Shown: positions 7,686 through 15,621, counted from the stretch's first letter. The stretch is DNA of 20,711 bases from Pseudomonadota bacterium (GCA_023426855.1 JAEZBU010000107.1:1-20711), one strand, 5' to 3'. Made by a program: numbers and translations. The notes: generated by a model not told the origin, from the sequence alone.

Positions 7686-8096
7686 ATGCATCACGAAAGT
7701 TTAGCTATCGGTGAGCTAGGCCGATTGACTGGGACCAAAGTCGAAACCATCCGCTATTACGAGCGCATCGGGCTGCTGGCTGCGCCAGGTCGCACCACCG
7801 GCAATTATCGCGCCTATGGAGCCGAGCATCTGAGCCGACTGAGCTTTATCCGCAGGTCGCGCGATCTGGGGTTTTCGCTGGATCAGGTGCGCGCGCTGCT
7901 CAGCTTGTCGGACGATCGCGCGCGCCCATGTGAGGCTGTCGACGCGATAGCCAAGGAGCACCTTGCCGAGGTGGAGCGCAAGATTGCCGATCTGAAGGCG
8001 CTGCAGCGCGAGTTGGGCAAGATGATTGACCAATGCCGCCACGGCACCGTCGCCGAATGCCTCATTATCGAATCTCTGTCGCCCGAGCCCGCATAG
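7686..8096 (+). CDS. MerR-family heavy-metal-responsive regulator (ZntR/CadR/PbrR type)
   Basis: The 136-residue protein has an N-terminal winged helix (IGELGRLTGTKVETIRYYE, about 8-26, and GNYRAYG 39-45), followed by a long dimerisation helix (about 80-115) and a C-terminal metal loop. Cys82, Cys117, His119 and Cys125 (within QCRHGTVAEC) match the Cys79-Cys114-His119-Cys124 set of ZntR-like sensors closely enough to predict Zn2+, Cd2+ or Pb2+ sensing rather than Cu+ or redox. It is divergent from the metal ATPase gene, and the 21-bp palindrome between them is its likely binding site. Only a weak purine stretch precedes the ATG at 7686 and the operator practically abuts it, so poor translation or a near-leaderless message is possible. 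Exact metal preference cannot be fixed by sequence. Confidence 0.93.
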   Translation: MHHESLAIGELGRLTGTKVETIRYYERIGLLAAPGRTTGNYRAYGAEHLSRLSFIRRSRDLGFSLDQVRALLSLSDDRARPCEAVDAIAKEHLAEVERKIADLKALQRELGKMIDQCRHGTVAECLIIESLSPEPA

Positions 8097-8097
8097 G

Positions 8098-8128
8098 TTG
8101 ACACCGGATCGTCCGTCTCCGCTAATAA
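8098..8128 (+). promoter_or_regulatory. Candidate promoter of the CoA-transferase/ABC operon
   Basis: A perfect -35 TTGACA (8098-8103) directly follows the regulator's stop codon. It is followed by GCTAAT at 17 bp (8121-8126) or TAATAA at 19 bp (8123-8128). The transcript would have a leader of roughly 110 nt before the GTG at 8246; no structured element was recognised in it. Confidence 0.5.
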
Positions 8129-8245
8129 TGGCAAAGATACAATAACGACGGCCGTGGATGCAGGCGGCCGCCGAGGGAGGCGTGGCGTGGTGCAGAGGAC
8201 AAGTGAAGGCCGCATGCGGATGCGCGCCGCGGTTGGGAGCTACGC

Positions 8246-9478
8246 GTGACAGCCGGAGCATCTCAAGCGCGGCTGCCACTGTCCGGTGTTCGTGTTGTCG
8301 AATTCAGCCAGATGGTGATGGGGCCGACGTGCGGCCTGATCCTGGCCGATCTTGGCGCGGACGTGATCAAGGTCGAGCCGCCGAAAGGCGATCGCACGCG
8401 GCATTTCAAAGGCGTCGCGGCGGGTTTCTTCGCAAACTACAGCCGCAACAAACGCAGCCTCGCAGTCGATACGACCACCGCGCGCGGGCAGGAAATCACG
8501 CGCCAGCTCATCGCCAAAAGCGATATCGTCATCGAGAACTTTCGTCCCGGACTGCTGAAGCGCTACGGCCTCGACTACGACACGCTGCAGAAAATGCAGC
8601 CGGGTTTGATCTATTGCTCGCTCAAGGGTTATCTGCCGGGACCGTACGAGAACCGTCTCGCACTCGATGAAGTCGTGCAGATGATGGGCGGCCTTGCTTA
8701 CATGACCGGCCTGCCGGGGCGGCCATTGCGGGTCGGCGCGTCGGTCAACGACGTCATGGGCGGAATGTTCGGCGTCATCGCCATCCAAGCGGCGCTCGCC
8801 GAGCGCCAACGCACCGGCCGTGGCGCCTACATTCAAAGCGCGTTGTTCGAGAACACCGCATTTCTCGTCGGTCAGGCGATGATGTCCGAACAGGTTACCG
8901 GTGTCCGCTCCGTACCGTATTCGGTGAAGGATTCGCCGTGGCCGGTTTATGACCTGTTCGACACTGCCGACGGCACCAAGGTTCACGTCACGATCGTCGG
9001 CGAAGAACAATGGCAGGCCTTCTGCCGCACGTTCGATCGCGAGGCATGGCTGTCGGACGAACGGTTGAAGACGAGCCAGGATCGTGTCGATCAGCGTTCG
9101 TGGGTCATCCCTGAAATCGCGGCGATCTTCCAGCGATGGACGGCTGACGATCTGTGTGCGACCCTTGAAAGGCTGGAGCTGCCGTTCGCCCCGGTCAACG
9201 AACCGGGCGATCTGATCGCGGATCCGCATCTGCTGGCGTCCGGCGGTCTGCTCGATCTGACGCTGCCGGATGGGCGGACCGCGAAAACGCCGGCGCTTCC
9301 GCTTTCCATGGACGGTGTGCGCTTTCAAAACCTTCGCGATCCCCCGTCAATAGGGGCGCATACGCAGGAGATACTGGCCGACCTTGGCGTTTCCGACGCC
9401 GAAATGGCCGATCTGGCCGGCAACGGCGTCATTGCCTGGCCGCACAATCGCGATGATACTAGCCGTTCGTCGGCTTGA
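8246..9478 (+). CDS. Class III CoA-transferase (CaiB/BaiF family)
   Basis: The 410-residue product belongs to the family that moves CoA between carboxylic acids (formyl-CoA:oxalate, carnitine, succinyl-CoA:malate type) through an aspartyl-CoA anhydride. Visible markers are LSGVRVVEFSQMVMGP (12-27), ADLGADVIKVEPP (34-46), the GDRTR loop, SRNKRSL (66-72), ENFRPG (97-102), and Asp169 in ASVNDVMGG, which falls exactly at the catalytic position of oxalate CoA-transferase. Length is normal. Translation appears to begin at GTG 8246, preceded by GGGAG at proper distance. It is the first gene of a run with an ABC importer (66 bp gap), suggesting that it activates the imported acid to its CoA thioester. 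Substrate is unknown; no dedicated CoA-ester-consuming enzyme lies downstream. Confidence 0.93.
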   Translation: MTAGASQARLPLSGVRVVEFSQMVMGPTCGLILADLGADVIKVEPPKGDRTRHFKGVAAGFFANYSRNKRSLAVDTTTARGQEITRQLIAKSDIVIENFRPGLLKRYGLDYDTLQKMQPGLIYCSLKGYLPGPYENRLALDEVVQMMGGLAYMTGLPGRPLRVGASVNDVMGGMFGVIAIQAALAERQRTGRGAYIQSALFENTAFLVGQAMMSEQVTGVRSVPYSVKDSPWPVYDLFDTADGTKVHVTIVGEEQWQAFCRTFDREAWLSDERLKTSQDRVDQRSWVIPEIAAIFQRWTADDLCATLERLELPFAPVNEPGDLIADPHLLASGGLLDLTLPDGRTAKTPALPLSMDGVRFQNLRDPPSIGAHTQEILADLGVSDAEMADLAGNGVIAWPHNRDDTSRSSA

Positions 9479-9544
9479 CGGAGGCCGATAATTCAAGCAA
9501 GCGCGTCAACATAATCAGAACGCGCACGATAGGGAGTGAAGCTA

Positions 9545-10591
9545 ATGGACATGAATCGCCGCCAAGTGCTCGGCGCGACCACTGCAGTCTTGGGAGCCGG
9601 GCTGTTGCCGCGGATGGCGGCGGCGCAGGCCTCCACCGCAACGTTGGCTTACGGGCCTGCATTGCCGGTCTACTCGCTCGGCGTCATTGCCGACGCGAAA
9701 GGCTTCTTTAAATCCGAGAATATCGATCTCAAGTTGGTCACCGGCAACGCAGGCACGCACGGCCGGCAAGCGCTGGCTGCCGGTCAGGCGCTGTTCGCAC
9801 ATGGTGACGCCAGTCATCCGTTGCAGCTTTCGACGCGCGGCAAGAAGTGCCGGATCATCATGGCGTCGCAGATGATCTCGTCAATCTCCAACATCGTGGT
9901 GCGCAAAGATCTGTACGACGCCGGAATAACGGACGTGAAGAAGCTCGGCGCCTATAAGCGCCCCGACGGGTCTAAGCCGATCGTCGCGGCGACTGCGATT
10001 GGCGCTGGCACCTGGATGTACGGCACCTACGTGTTCGAGGCCAATGGGCTGGGCGACAATATCCATTGGGTCGCCGGCGGCGGTCCGAAGACCATGTATC
10101 CCGGCCTGCAGACGAAACAGTTCGATGCCATCATGGCTGTGCCGGCGTGGGTGCTGGAGGCTGAAGCGCAGGGCTTCGGGAAAGTGATCTACGACACCTC
10201 CAAGCCAGGCGTCTTCGAGTCGGCATTCGGTGGCACCGTGCCGGTGCTCGTGCTCTATACGCTGGAAGAGACGATCCAGGATCAGAAGCCGATGGTGCAG
10301 GCGTTCGTCAATGCCATGTATCAGGCGATGAAGTGGGTGAAAGAAACACCCATTGAAGATGTCTACGCGCTTGTCGGCGAGAAGCATTATTCCGGCATCG
10401 ATCCGGTCGCGGTCAAAACCGAGCTCGGTTTTGACAAGAACACCTGGACGTATGACGGCCGCATCGATGCGGCATCCTTCGAGCGTGGCGGAAAAGTCTG
10501 GTATCGCAAGGGTTCGGACATTCCGGAGTCGAAGTACGAGGATATCGTCGATATGAGCTTCCTCGACGCGGCCCAGGCCAAGTTCAAGTAA
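9545..10591 (+). CDS. ABC transporter substrate-binding protein, NMT1/THI5-like
   Basis: The 348-residue product is a periplasmic binding protein of the NMT1/TauA/SsuA group. The N-terminus carries a twin-arginine-like signal (NRRQVLGATTAVLGAGLL, from about residue 4, with cleavage expected after AAAQA at 25-29). The body shows family features: an opening strand with YSLGVIADAKGFFKSENID, a VTGNAGTHGRQALAAGQALF segment, IVVRKDLYDAGI with a KKLG element, and GGGPKTMYPGLQTKQFDAIM. I chose ATG 9545 because AGGGAG sits 8 bp upstream; an in-frame GTG at 9536 overlaps that site, and ATG 9551 is an alternative. The gene lies between the CoA-transferase and the ATPase and permease genes of the same transporter. 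Ligands of relatives include taurine, alkanesulfonates, nitrate, pyrimidine precursors and aromatic acids, so the ligand cannot be named. Confidence 0.9.
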   Translation: MDMNRRQVLGATTAVLGAGLLPRMAAAQASTATLAYGPALPVYSLGVIADAKGFFKSENIDLKLVTGNAGTHGRQALAAGQALFAHGDASHPLQLSTRGKKCRIIMASQMISSISNIVVRKDLYDAGITDVKKLGAYKRPDGSKPIVAATAIGAGTWMYGTYVFEANGLGDNIHWVAGGGPKTMYPGLQTKQFDAIMAVPAWVLEAEAQGFGKVIYDTSKPGVFESAFGGTVPVLVLYTLEETIQDQKPMVQAFVNAMYQAMKWVKETPIEDVYALVGEKHYSGIDPVAVKTELGFDKNTWTYDGRIDAASFERGGKVWYRKGSDIPESKYEDIVDMSFLDAAQAKFK

Positions 10592-10601
10592 GGCGAACGA
10601 C

Positions 10602-11462
10602 GTGGTTCAAGCCACTTCACCGGTTTCGCCAGCCAGTGATGCCAGCGATTCCGCGCGCATCGCACCGGCGGATCTTCCGGTACGCATTTCCGTCGAGGGC
10701 CTGAGCAAGCAGTTCAGGTCAGGCGGCACGGAAGTGATCGCGGTCGATGATGTGTCGTTCCAAGTCAAGCAGGGCGAGTTTGTTGCCCTGCTTGGACCCT
10801 CGGGTTGCGGCAAGAGCACCATTCTCAACATGGTCGCTGGCCTGCTGGAAAAAACCAGCGGCGACATCCGGATCGATGCCGACGAGGTTCAGCACGGCAC
10901 GGTCAACCGCAAGGTCGGCTACGTTTTCCAACGTGACACCGTGTTTCCGTGGCGCACCGTCGAAGGCAATATCGGCTACGGGCTGGAAATCGCCGGTGTG
11001 CCGAAAGAACAGCGCGCCGAAAGGGTGACGCGGGCGATCGACGTCGCGGGGCTCGCAGGTTTCGGCAAAAGCTTTCCGCGCATGCTGTCGGGCGGTATGC
11101 GCCAACGTGTTGCGCTGATGCGCACACTGATCATGGAGCCTGAAATTCTGCTGATGGACGAGCCTTTCGGCGCGCTCGACACGCACACCAAGCTGGAAAT
11201 GCACAAGACGCTGCTCGAAATCTGGGAACGCGAACGCCAGACCGTGCTGTTCGTGACGCACGACCTCGGCGAGGCGCTGACGTTGTCGAGCCGGATCATT
11301 CTTCTGTCGGCGCGTCCGGGTCGGCTGAAGGAGGATTTCGAAGTGCCGTTCCCGCGCCCGCGCGATGCGGTAGCCTTGCGCGAGACGCCTGAGTTCGGGC
11401 ACCTGTACTCACATATCTGGCACTCACTCGGCCAGGAATTCCGTCGCACGAAAGCCGAATGA
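10602..11462 (+). CDS. ABC transporter ATP-binding protein, TauB/SsuB type
   Basis: The 286-residue cytoplasmic ATPase energises the importer encoded around it. It has Walker A GPSGCGKST (65-73), Q-loop VFQRDTVFPWRTV (108-120), signature LSGGMRQRVALMR (162-174), Walker B ILLMDEPFGALD (182-193) and the H-loop THD (His220). The FPWRTV element after the Q-loop is typical of the nitrate/sulfonate/taurine subfamily. The start is a GTG at 10602, 10 bp after the binding-protein stop. The roughly 25 residues before the ATPase core are Ser/Ala/Pro-rich and unstructured, longer than in TauB. The stop overlaps the permease start by four bases (ATGA), indicating translational coupling. Confidence 0.95.
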   Translation: MVQATSPVSPASDASDSARIAPADLPVRISVEGLSKQFRSGGTEVIAVDDVSFQVKQGEFVALLGPSGCGKSTILNMVAGLLEKTSGDIRIDADEVQHGTVNRKVGYVFQRDTVFPWRTVEGNIGYGLEIAGVPKEQRAERVTRAIDVAGLAGFGKSFPRMLSGGMRQRVALMRTLIMEPEILLMDEPFGALDTHTKLEMHKTLLEIWERERQTVLFVTHDLGEALTLSSRIILLSARPGRLKEDFEVPFPRPRDAVALRETPEFGHLYSHIWHSLGQEFRRTKAE

Positions 11463-12316
11463 CGATGCGCACACGCCAATGGTCTATCCTGGTCTGGCAG
11501 ATCGTCATTCTCGTCGCGGTCCTGGTGATCTGGGAATGGGGCCATGATGTCTGCAAGGCGCTGCTGCCGCGCCAGTTCGTGCCCGGAATTCTCGATCCGT
11601 ATTTCATTTCCAAGCCAAGTGCGATCTGGAACAGCTTCCTCAAACTCGGATGCTTTTCCGATAACGCGGGTTTCGCCGCCTGCTTCAACGCCAATTCAAA
11701 CAATCTCTGGCTGGCAACGCTTGTCACGCTGAAAAACACCTGGTGGGGCTTTCTCGGTGGCGCAGTTTCCGGCGTTTTGACGGGGCTCATCCTCGGTCGT
11801 TCAGATTATCTGTCGAAGATCTTCGAGCCCTATATCGTCGCGATGAACTCGATCCCGCGTATCGCGCTGGTGCCGCTGATCATCCTGATGTTCGGCCTCG
11901 GCGATATGTCGAAGATCGTGACCGGCTGGATCATCGTGTTCTTCGTGGTGTTCTTCAACACGTTCGAGGGCACGCGCTCAGTCGATCGTGATCAGATTGC
12001 AGCGGCGCGATTGCTGGGTGCCAGCGAACTTGCGGTGTTGCGCACGATCGTTATCCCGTCGGCGATGGCCTGGGTGTTCGCATCGTTGACGCCAGCGGTG
12101 TCATTCGCGCTGGTCGGCGTCATCGTGGGTGAGTTCATTGGCGCCGAGCGGGGCCTGGGCAAGCTCATCATCGAGGCGGAAGCGCGCGCCAATGCTGGCG
12201 AGATGATGGTATCGATCTTCGTCATGATGATTGTCGGTATCGTGCTGGCGTTCATCGTGCGCCGCGTCCAGGCCTATCTGCTGCGTTGGCAGCCGCAGTT
12301 CGAGGTCAAGGACTAG
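11459..12316 (+). CDS. ABC transporter permease, TauC/SsuC type
   Basis: The 285-residue inner-membrane protein has about six hydrophobic segments, the first at residues 9-26. The EAA-type coupling loop is near 180-195 (DQIAAARLLGAS), followed by a permease-typical VIPSAMAWVFASL, and GVIVGEFIGAERGLG (220-234) is a strong match to the subfamily's C-terminal signature. The NSIPRIALVPLIILMFGLG segment (130-148) is likewise diagnostic. Only one permease gene is present, so the channel is presumably a homodimer, as in TauC. One oddity: between helices 1 and 2 there is an extended stretch (about 60-85) with two cysteines, Cys65 and Cys75, that could lie in the periplasm. It overlaps the ATPase gene and ends the operon just before an inverted-repeat element. 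Confidence 0.94.
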   Translation: MTMRTRQWSILVWQIVILVAVLVIWEWGHDVCKALLPRQFVPGILDPYFISKPSAIWNSFLKLGCFSDNAGFAACFNANSNNLWLATLVTLKNTWWGFLGGAVSGVLTGLILGRSDYLSKIFEPYIVAMNSIPRIALVPLIILMFGLGDMSKIVTGWIIVFFVVFFNTFEGTRSVDRDQIAAARLLGASELAVLRTIVIPSAMAWVFASLTPAVSFALVGVIVGEFIGAERGLGKLIIEAEARANAGEMMVSIFVMMIVGIVLAFIVRRVQAYLLRWQPQFEVKD

Positions 12317-12363
12317 AGTCTTTCCGATTGAGATGGAAACGGCGACGTCAACCGAGCCACAGT

Positions 12364-12454
12364 TGTCATCCCGGTGCTTGTCACCGGGATCCACCCAACT
12401 GCGCGTGTCGATGCCAGCGGAGAGATGGATCCCGGGCACAAGGCCCGGGATGAC
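12364..12454. repeat. Inverted palindromic intergenic repeat, alphaproteobacterial REP-like
   Basis: Two related hairpin units face one another. The left unit (12364-12393) begins GTCATCCCGG and ends CCGGGATCCA. The right unit (12424-12454) begins GATGGATCCCGGGC and ends GCCCGGGATGAC, the reverse complement of the left. Each unit folds by itself (CCCGG...CCGGG) and the pair folds as a whole. Elements of this form are scattered in Bradyrhizobium-like genomes. It lies between the ends of the ABC operon and the convergent sulfide module, where it probably helps to end transcription from both sides. Confidence 0.75.
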
Positions 12455-12550
12455 TAGGAAGGGACAACATTCGACCTAAATCGGAAATGCCCTAGCTCGT
12501 CCGAGCGTGCCCGCGTATTCATGTTGATAGGGTGTCGGCGTGCCGCCCGA

Positions 12551-12889
12551 TCAGGCGCACGTCTTCCCGCGTGCTGGCACGTTGCAGAACAGCTGATGCA
12601 TCGTGGCGATGAACACCTGAATGCGCGGTTCGGCCAGACTGTAGATGACGTGCTTGCCCTCCTTACGCCCCGAGATCAGGCCCGCATCGCGCAGCTCGGC
12701 GAGCTGCTGAGACAGGCCGGGCTGGCGAATGCCCAAAAGATCCTCCAGCTCACGTACCGAGCGTTCGCCATCGGCCAGCGCGCAGCAGACCAGAAGGCGG
12801 TCAGGATTCGCCAGCTTCTTCAGGAAGGCCGTTGCCTCGTGGACATTGGCCTTCAGGTTGGCTGCCTCGCAGGAAAGGGCTTCGGTCAT
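12551..12889 (-). CDS. bigR: ArsR-family reactive-sulfur sensor repressor (BigR/SqrR type)
   Basis: The 112-residue winged-helix protein has the ArsR fold: a dimer helix, LANPDRLLVCCALADGE, the recognition helix QPGLSQQLAELRDAGLI (about 56-72) and the wing GRKEGKHVIYSL. It lacks the metal-binding ELCVCDL motif of ArsR/SmtB sensors. Instead Cys36 and Cys102 are 66 residues apart, the same separation as the Cys41-Cys107 pair that forms a polysulfide bridge in Rhodobacter SqrR. Cys35 is an extra neighbour. These residues and the adjacent persulfide dioxygenase gene make a BigR/SqrR role very likely: DNA-bound without sulfide, released when reactive sulfur cross-links the cysteines. It begins 1 bp after the dioxygenase stop with a poor ribosome site, so translation is probably coupled. 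It would repress its own operon. Confidence 0.9.
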   Translation of the reverse strand: MTEALSCEAANLKANVHEATAFLKKLANPDRLLVCCALADGERSVRELEDLLGIRQPGLSQQLAELRDAGLISGRKEGKHVIYSLAEPRIQVFIATMHQLFCNVPARGKTCA

Positions 12890-12890
12890 A

Positions 12891-13772
12891 TCAACCCCAG
12901 GGCGCTCCCTTGAGCACGTCCAGTGGGATCTTCAGATAGCGCTGGCCGTTGGATTCTGGTGTGGGTAGACGGCCGCCGTTGGTGTTGATCTGCAATGAAT
13001 GCAGGATCAGCTTCGGCATCGGCAGTGTTTTGTCGCGCGCCTCGCGCACGGCCACATACTCGTCTTCGGTCTTGTACTTCGAGATGTGGGTGTTCTTAGC
13101 CTTTTGCTCCGCGACGCTCGACTCCCACAGCGGCTCGCGGCCGCCCGGCTGGTAGTCGTGACCGGTGAACAGGCGCGTGTCATCCGGCAACGCGAGAATA
13201 TCCTGGATCGACTTCCAGAGTTGTTTGGCGCTGCCGCCTGGGAAATCGGCGCGCGCAGTGCCGCTATCAGGCATGAACAGCGTGTCGTGCACGAAGGCGG
13301 CATCACCGATAACATAGGTGATGGAAGCCAGCGTATGCCCCGGCGAGAACATCACCTTCGCATCGATGTTCCCGATCTTGAAAGTATCGCCGTGTGCAAA
13401 CAGCCGATCCCACTGCGAGCCATCGGTAGGGAAATCAGGCCAGTTATAGAATCCCTTCCAGAGCTTCTGGACCTCGACGACGTTCTCGCCAATGGCGGTC
13501 GGTGCGCCGGTCTTTTCCTTCAGATACGCGGCCGCTGAGAAATGATCTGCATGCGGATGGGTATCGAGGATCCATTGGATCTCGTAGTTTTTCTCTTTCA
13601 CGAACGTCAGAAGTCGATCGGCGTTGGTGGATGCGGTCTGCCCAGACTTTTCGTCGAAATCATAAACGGGGTCGATGATCGCGCATTTTCGCCTTTCCGG
13701 ATCGGCGACGACGTACTGCACGGACCATGTGCGCGGATCGAAGAAGCCAGTGACTTCCGGTTTCTGAGGCAT
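12891..13772 (-). CDS. blh: Persulfide dioxygenase, metallo-beta-lactamase fold (Blh/ETHE1 family)
   Basis: The 293-residue enzyme is of the iron-dependent ETHE1/Blh type, which oxidises glutathione persulfide to sulfite and glutathione during sulfide detoxification. The start FFDPRTWSVQYVVADPE is typical of Blh, which reads the DNA-side signal of BigR in Xylella and Agrobacterium. The metal motif is THPHADH (71-77; His72, His74), with SPGHT (His146) and VHDTLF (Asp163) as the remaining ligands of a two-His-one-carboxylate site. GTARADF (171-177) and TGHDY (His205) are also conserved. The ATG at 13772 has AAGGA 8 bp upstream. The sensor gene follows directly, so the two form a minimal two-gene unit without the rhodanese or sulfide exporter found in larger bigR operons. 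Confidence 0.93.
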   Translation of the reverse strand: MPQKPEVTGFFDPRTWSVQYVVADPERRKCAIIDPVYDFDEKSGQTASTNADRLLTFVKEKNYEIQWILDTHPHADHFSAAAYLKEKTGAPTAIGENVVEVQKLWKGFYNWPDFPTDGSQWDRLFAHGDTFKIGNIDAKVMFSPGHTLASITYVIGDAAFVHDTLFMPDSGTARADFPGGSAKQLWKSIQDILALPDDTRLFTGHDYQPGGREPLWESSVAEQKAKNTHISKYKTEDEYVAVREARDKTLPMPKLILHSLQINTNGGRLPTPESNGQRYLKIPLDVLKGAPWG

Positions 13773-13890
13773 CTGCGATCCTTTCAGGGCGTGTTGTTAT
13801 CAGCTCGGACAAGAGCCGCCTTGGCGGTGGAACTGAACCCATCGGTCCCAGCAGGCAAGGCAGGTTCTGCCGCGATGGCTCTCAGGCTAC

Positions 13891-13916
13891 ATTGATTGCA
13901 AAAGTACGCAATCGAT
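13891..13916. promoter_or_regulatory. Candidate BigR/SqrR operator upstream of the persulfide dioxygenase
   Basis: An inverted repeat, ATTGATTGC (13891-13899) and GCAATCGAT (13908-13916), has 8 of 9 matched positions around an 8-bp spacer. It is about 120 bp upstream of the dioxygenase start, in an AT-rich patch. The 8-bp spacing and the ATT..C/G..AAT arms resemble the ATTC-N8-GAAT form reported for SqrR-type sites. Promoter hexamers nearby are ambiguous (TTGCGT overlaps one arm on the minus strand). Confidence 0.5.
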
Positions 13917-14136
13917 AATTTGTAACAATGAGGTCGCGCAATGTAACCGCGCGATAACCGTCTATGCCGGGCTCGGGCTTGCAAGTGCGGGGGATCTATC
14001 GCCGGCGGGCCGACGTGCGATCAATACGCGCACGACGGTAGTGTTCGTGGATACGCGCGGAATTGCACTTCGCGATGTGCGTCCGCCGTTATCATCGCCG
14101 CCGTTGGCGCTTTCATCCAATGCGCGATGAAGTGGT
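13917..14136. other. Intergenic stretch without recognised gene
   Basis: Together with 13773-13890 this makes a 364-bp gap between the sulfide module and the aldehyde dehydrogenase. Beyond the operator I see no gene. A plus-strand frame stays open without an ATG over about 240 bp but has no family likeness, and no T-tailed terminator was found for the dehydrogenase operon. Confidence 0.3.
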
Positions 14137-15621
14137 CTATTTGATATACCAGCCCCACGGATCGTCGCTGACGTATTTGGTGATCTGCTTGGTTTCCAGG
14201 TAGTTCTCAAGCCCCCAACGTCCCAGCTCTCGACCGATGCCAGACTTTTTATAGCCGCCCCATGGCGCCTCGGTGAACGTCGGCTGCGAGCAATTGATCC
14301 ACACGATTCCCGCGCGCAGCTTAGCCGCCACCCGATCGGCGCGGATGGCATCGTCAGACATCACTGCGGCAGCCAGGCCGAACTGACTGTCATTCGCCAG
14401 TCTGATGGCTTCGTTCTCTTCCGAAAACGGTTTGATGCATACGACCGGCCCGAATATTTCATTGAGCCATACGTCGCTATCGAGTGGCACGTCGGTGAGG
14501 ACTGTCGGCTCGCAAAAGTATCCTTTTTCAAAAGTAGCGGGACGCTTTCCGCCAGTGGCGACACGTGCGCCGTCAGCACGCGCGCGGGCGATAAAGCCAA
14601 GAACGCGGTTCAACTGTTTCTCTGAAACGAGGGGTCCGAGTTGAGCATTCGGCTGAAAGCCGTCGCCCAGTTTGATCTTCTGAGCCTCTTCAACCAACCG
14701 TTCCAATAGCCGATCGTAAATGGCTTCGTGCACCAATACGCGGGACGTTGCCGAGCACACTTGGCCTTGGTTCCAGAACACGCCGAACATGATCCATTCG
14801 ACCGCCTTTTCGATATCGCAGTCGTCGAAAACGATAAACGGCGACTTGCCACCAAGCTCGAGGCTGACACGCTTGATGTCCCGCGCTGCCGCTGCCATGA
14901 CCTCAGATCCAATCGGGCCGGACCCCGTGAAGGCCAATTTGTCAACGCCAGGATGGTCGGTCAGTGCGCGTCCCGCCTCGATGCCAGTTCCGGTCACAAT
15001 GTTGAGGACGCCCGGAGGCAAGCCGGCAGCTTGCGCGATGGTGCCGAGTTCGAGTGCTGTAAGGGATGTCAATTCCGACGGCTTCAGGACCATCGTGCAG
15101 CCTGCAGCAAGTGCCGGCGCGACTTTCCATGCAGCCATCAGTAAAGGATAATTCCAGGGAATAATTGCGCCGCATACCCCGACAGGTTCGCGAACCGCTT
15201 TTGATGTAAAGCGGCTGTCATCTAGCGCGATATGTTCGCTGGCCTTTTCATCCAGCTCTTCGGCGAGACCGGCATAATAGGCAAAACATCCCGCTGCGTC
15301 GGCGATATCCCACTCTGCCTCCGGGAGAGGCTTGCCATTATCGAGAACTTCGAGACGGGCGAGATCCGATTTGCGCTCTTCGATCGCGGCGGCGATCGTG
15401 CGCAATATCCGTGCGCGATCCTTGCCGGTGATACTAGCCCACGGCCCATTGTCGAATGCCGATCGTGCTGACAGAACAGCCCGGTCTATATCCTCCGCGG
15501 TGCCGGCCGCGACGTGATGGAAAACCCGTTCGGTTGCCGGGTTTACGACGGCTATCGTGCCGCCCTGAGAAGCGGATACCCAGCGGCCGTCGATGAATAG
15601 GTCTTTCTGCATCGGGCGCAT
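14137..15621 (-). CDS. NAD(P)-dependent aldehyde dehydrogenase, betaine/aminoaldehyde type
   Basis: The 494-residue enzyme oxidises an aldehyde to the acid. Visible residues are Asn157 (PWNYP), Glu255 (LELGG), catalytic Cys289 (GQVCSATSR) and Glu388 (EIFGPV). Three stretches are strongly like the plant-type ALDH10/betaine-aldehyde group: FWNQGQVCSATSR, WINCSQPTF, and the C-terminal WGLENYLETKQITKYVSD with a terminal DPWGWY. ALDH10 enzymes act on betaine aldehyde, 3-aminopropanal or 4-aminobutanal, so an omega-amino aldehyde is my preferred substrate class. No choline dehydrogenase or amine oxidase is nearby. Starts at 15621 and at 15612 are both possible; neither has a clear ribosome site. 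It is the last gene of the TRAP/RidA operon, 100 bp after the RidA-like gene. Confidence 0.92.
   Translation of the reverse strand: MRPMQKDLFIDGRWVSASQGGTIAVVNPATERVFHHVAAGTAEDIDRAVLSARSAFDNGPWASITGKDRARILRTIAAAIEERKSDLARLEVLDNGKPLPEAEWDIADAAGCFAYYAGLAEELDEKASEHIALDDSRFTSKAVREPVGVCGAIIPWNYPLLMAAWKVAPALAAGCTMVLKPSELTSLTALELGTIAQAAGLPPGVLNIVTGTGIEAGRALTDHPGVDKLAFTGSGPIGSEVMAAAARDIKRVSLELGGKSPFIVFDDCDIEKAVEWIMFGVFWNQGQVCSATSRVLVHEAIYDRLLERLVEEAQKIKLGDGFQPNAQLGPLVSEKQLNRVLGFIARARADGARVATGGKRPATFEKGYFCEPTVLTDVPLDSDVWLNEIFGPVVCIKPFSEENEAIRLANDSQFGLAAAVMSDDAIRADRVAAKLRAGIVWINCSQPTFTEAPWGGYKKSGIGRELGRWGLENYLETKQITKYVSDDPWGWYIK

Noticed and set aside
8240..9328. A 362-residue frame on the minus strand
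   Set aside because: It is a shadow opposite the CoA-transferase gene, which has clear motifs throughout; the minus frame is His/Arg/Gln-rich with no domain.
12641..12889. Metal-sensing (arsenite or zinc) role for the ArsR-family protein
   Set aside because: The metal-site motif ELCVCDL is absent, while the cysteine spacing and the neighbouring persulfide dioxygenase fit a sulfur sensor.
13873..14130. A plus-strand open frame (including GLGLASAGDLSPAGRRAI) in the gap before the aldehyde dehydrogenase
   Set aside because: It has no start codon with a ribosome site and no recognised homology. An open frame of this length is expected by chance at this GC content.
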